DNA of 64,000 bases, from positions 32,356,796 to 32,420,795 of the forward strand of contig NC_091560.1 of NCBI RefSeq assembly GCF_042767895.1, given 5' to 3'. The notes beneath the pieces are model-generated. The model saw only the letters and a list, made by a program, of their open reading frames with translations. It made no database searches and was not told the DNA's origin. The DNA is from Penaeus vannamei (Eukaryota; Arthropoda; Malacostraca; Decapoda; Penaeidae). Position numbers and translations under genes: made by a program. How positions within the stretch are numbered: position 1 is the first letter of the stretch; each line of letters begins with the position of its first letter. Shown piece by piece: positions 61,657 to 64,000 of this stretch.

Positions 61657-61660
61657 AAAG
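61657..61660. repeat. Target-site duplication, right (AAAG)
   Basis: AAAG followed by CAATAAGATGTATGCAG, the normal continuation of the satellite. Confidence 0.8.
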
Positions 61661-61717
61661 CAATAAGATGTATGCAGAGAAAATATTGATTTGAAAATTT
61701 TTAAGAGAACATCCATA

Positions 61718-61788
61718 GTTTCCGTCAGGATTTGAACTCGAGTCTACTGATTAGGTGACAGTCATGCTATCCATTATACCACAAAAAG
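61718..61788 (-). pseudogene. tRNA-like relic, CCT class, T33 lost
   Basis: The anticodon loop reads CACCTAA: the conserved T33 is A. The B box is GAGTTCAAATCC. Acceptor tip C1-C72 mismatch as in 21341. Unlikely to work as a tRNA. Confidence 0.5.
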
Positions 61789-62244
61789 TAATAAACAATA
61801 TCATGGTTAATGGTGTACATAAAATAAAATACCATTACCATGCTTCGTATGTACACAGTGAAATAAACTTGTATTATCGAGGACAACTTCTAGGTGTACT
61901 AATATGGAGATTGAAACTTTCCTTAGTAAAGTTAGGTAATTAGCAAATCTTTTTTTCCCGTCATGTGTTCAATCTGTGACGCGCCGATCTGGTCATTCTA
62001 TAAAAAATACACCTTATACAATAATGCTTAGTAACTCAAGGTAAGCTAAAATATGGAGTGAGAAGAACGTTTTTCCGAAGCATTCGTGAGTGGCAAGTGA
62101 AATGAAACATTCAGTGGTAAGTAGAGAAGAACCTCTTCCACTGTCTGACATTTTATAGACGATTATGTCACAATAACATTTGCATTGAGAATTAAATCTT
62201 GAAAATATGAGTTCAAAAAGAATTTAAAATGTGTATGTGTGTTA

Positions 62245-62315
62245 GTCTCCGTCAGGATTTGAACCCGAGTCTACTGATTAAGAGGCAGTCATGCTATCCA
62301 CTACACCACGGAGAC
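62245..62315 (-). tRNA. tRNA-like gene, anticodon CTT (Lys)
   Basis: Exact consensus. TATA-like 62341-62356; T4 terminator 62226-62229. Confidence 0.67.
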
Positions 62316-63529
62316 TTAGATGGTAATATTTAAACAAATTTTTATATATGTATATAGGAACACCTACCTATTTCCTATGTTCTTTGTCCTTTTCTTTCTT
62401 TCATATGAAAATTACCACTGGGTCATTACAAGAGTATAAGATTATAAATTTGTTTTTCAGTGAAGTTATTTGGGGAATTTTCATGATCCGCCCGTTTTCA
62501 AAACGCATTCATATTCAGTCCTTTTACAAGAATGTTGTCATATTCTTTTGCGGAATTACTTTGGTATCAGTTGTAAATCCTGGCCTAGGTCAACACGCTA
62601 GTTCACGTGGCGTGTTGTGAGTCTGCAAGGGTATGTTAATGTGAACAAATTTGATACACCATAAAAATACTTTGGAAATGACAAATGTCTGTTCTTTCTC
62701 TCACTTTCTCTTCCCTCCCTCTCTATCTTTTATTCTCTTTCTCTTCCCTCTCTCCTCCCTTATAATGAAGATAATTGTCTAACAAATGTTATATATACAA
62801 TTAATATGAAAACTTGCCATTATCTTAATGCCAATAATTATAATAACAATTTAATGATGATACTGCTGTTGATTGGTTTTGTAAAAAAATTTCACTCATA
62901 TATTTTCGAAAGCCTTGGTATTTCACTGAATGCAGAATTTCTCTTGCACTTCGCCACAGGTCTTATCATAGCCTACAAAACCTACAGTGTTTATGAACCC
63001 TATTGTGTGCGTGGTTTGCTTTCACCTTGAACTATTGATAAAATTACAGTTACCACGTTGCGTGTGTACACAAAATAAACTCCTTCCGGGTGAAATGATA
63101 TACCACGTGACACGTTCCTAATTAAGATTAGGTGATTAGCACTCCTTAGATGTTTATATTGTGGCGAAACTTTATTGAAATCTCAGTCAAACGAATTTCT
63201 ATTAATGCAAATAGCAGCGCCTACCTGTCTCTTTTTTAACCTTGTGTTTCAGTAATATAATTAAAATAATTCTCATGACCCGTCTGACATGTTCCAAAGT
63301 GATTAGGAAAGTGATAATTCACAAATGTACTGTAGTTACTAGATGAAAGCTAAACTACGGATTGAGAAGACCATTTGTGGGTAGCAACAACAAAATATAA
63401 CCTCCGACGGTACCTTGTTCAGTCTAATACTATTCTATTATGATTACGCATAGTAATAATAGTAGTAATTGTAAAAGTAATAAATGTAGGCTGTAAATAT
63501 ATGGGTGAGAAAAAAATTGTAGATCAATA

Positions 63530-63600
63530 GTCCCCATCACGATTTGGCCCCGAGTCTACTGTTTCAGAGGTAGTCATGATATCCACTCCATAACAGGAAC
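63530..63600 (-). pseudogene. tRNA-like relic, anticodon CTG (Gln)
   Basis: Nearly identical to 6914-6984, including the broken B box (GGCCAAATCG). The two were recently one sequence. Confidence 0.5.
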
Positions 63601-64000
63601 TAATATTTAAAAAAATATATATATCCTCTGAAATAATATTAATTGCACCTACCTTGTTCTTATATCTCTGCCTGTCTGTCTCTCGTCCCTTCTATGATGT
63701 CTGTTCTCATTTATACAAAGATGGAAAGCAAATAGCCACAATAAGAATTTAAACTGAATCGTGAATTGTTTCAAATTAACTCTGGAAAAGAATACAATAA
63801 GGACGAATGTCTTTCTTTTCCGCTTCGCACTCACTGAAAGTAGAGTTGACACGTACACTTCATAACAGATCTTATTGTAACCTACAAAAACTGTAGTGCT
63901 CTACTAAATTCAGTGATGTCTCAATCCACTGGCTAATGGTGTGGGTATGATCCATTCCTGCATACCCAACTGTGAACCCGGTTGCCTTCAGCTTCAACTT

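Larger units (their letters stand above)
61661..64000 (-). repeat. Minus-oriented tRNA satellite block to window end
   Basis: CCT, CTT, CTG at 61718, 62245 and 63530, with spacings of 527 and 1285 bp as in the 1.4-6.9 kb copy without its RTE. The last 400 bp are CTG spacer like 48694-49100. No protein gene is seen. Confidence 0.83.

Noticed and set aside
2062..62620. A recurring 90-codon ORF beside CTT tRNAs (e.g. 2062-2334, 18110-18382, 21959-22231, 49674-49946, 51900-52172, 62348-62620)
   Set aside because: It is open in many copies, but comparing the diverged form at 24267-24458 with 48200-48347 by codon position, changes fall about equally at first and third positions and many replace amino acids. 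That is not protein-coding selection. The openness is inherited from recent duplication.
836..63600. Reading the array as ordinary tRNA-derived SINEs
   Set aside because: No common 3' tail, poly-A or target duplications flank the copies. They are embedded in longer tandem units with constant spacing.
836..63600. CRISPR array or prokaryotic tRNA operon
   Set aside because: Repeat units are long and diverged, with no short constant repeats and unique spacers and no bacterial genes. The RTE element and satellite structure are eukaryotic.

Overview
This window is non-coding repetitive DNA from a eukaryote, almost certainly an invertebrate animal. Evidence for that is the AT-rich sequence, long (TA)n and (GTCT)n runs, an RTE-type non-LTR retrotransposon and the absence of any host protein gene. 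The RTE subfamily and the microsatellite load resemble decapod crustaceans (penaeid shrimp), but this is only a weak guess. Three gaps of exactly 500 N (217-716, 30545-31044, 55114-55613) mark scaffold joins.

The dominant content is an array of tRNA-like genes inside 0.5-1.3 kb satellite monomers. I count 47 full-length or nearly full-length copies and 3 larger fragments. All derive from one 71-nt tRNA and fall into three classes by anticodon: CTT (26 copies, best preserved), CCT (8 copies) and CTG (13 copies, mostly decayed). Most CTT copies have a TATA-like run about 25-40 bp upstream. Nearly all have an A box (TGGTGTAGTGG), a B box (GGTTCAAATCC) and a T4-T8 run 10-20 bp downstream, which is a complete RNA polymerase III gene layout. 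The classes recur in a fixed order, CCT, CTT, CTG, CTT.

Orientation flips repeatedly: minus to about 12.8 kb, plus to 15.9, minus to 24.5, plus to 27.9, minus to the 30.5 kb gap, plus to 32.1, minus to 34.0, plus to 37.1, minus to 41.2, plus to 46.7, minus to 56.2, plus to 58.4, then minus to the end. The flips occur at a few recurrent junction sequences. The repeat is therefore a composite, partly palindromic higher-order unit; one full unit, 37843 to 47452, is about 9.6 kb. One junction type breaks inside a tRNA T-loop.

Two clean insertions interrupt the array, and both can be checked against uninterrupted paralogous copies. The first is a 3.66-kb RTE retrotransposon (2545-6202), whose single long ORF carries one nonsense mutation and one frameshift. 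The second is a 1.83-kb TG...CA element (59826-61656) with a 4-bp target duplication, probably a solo LTR. The remaining sequence is satellite spacer with polypyrimidine tracts, microsatellites and short conserved boxes.
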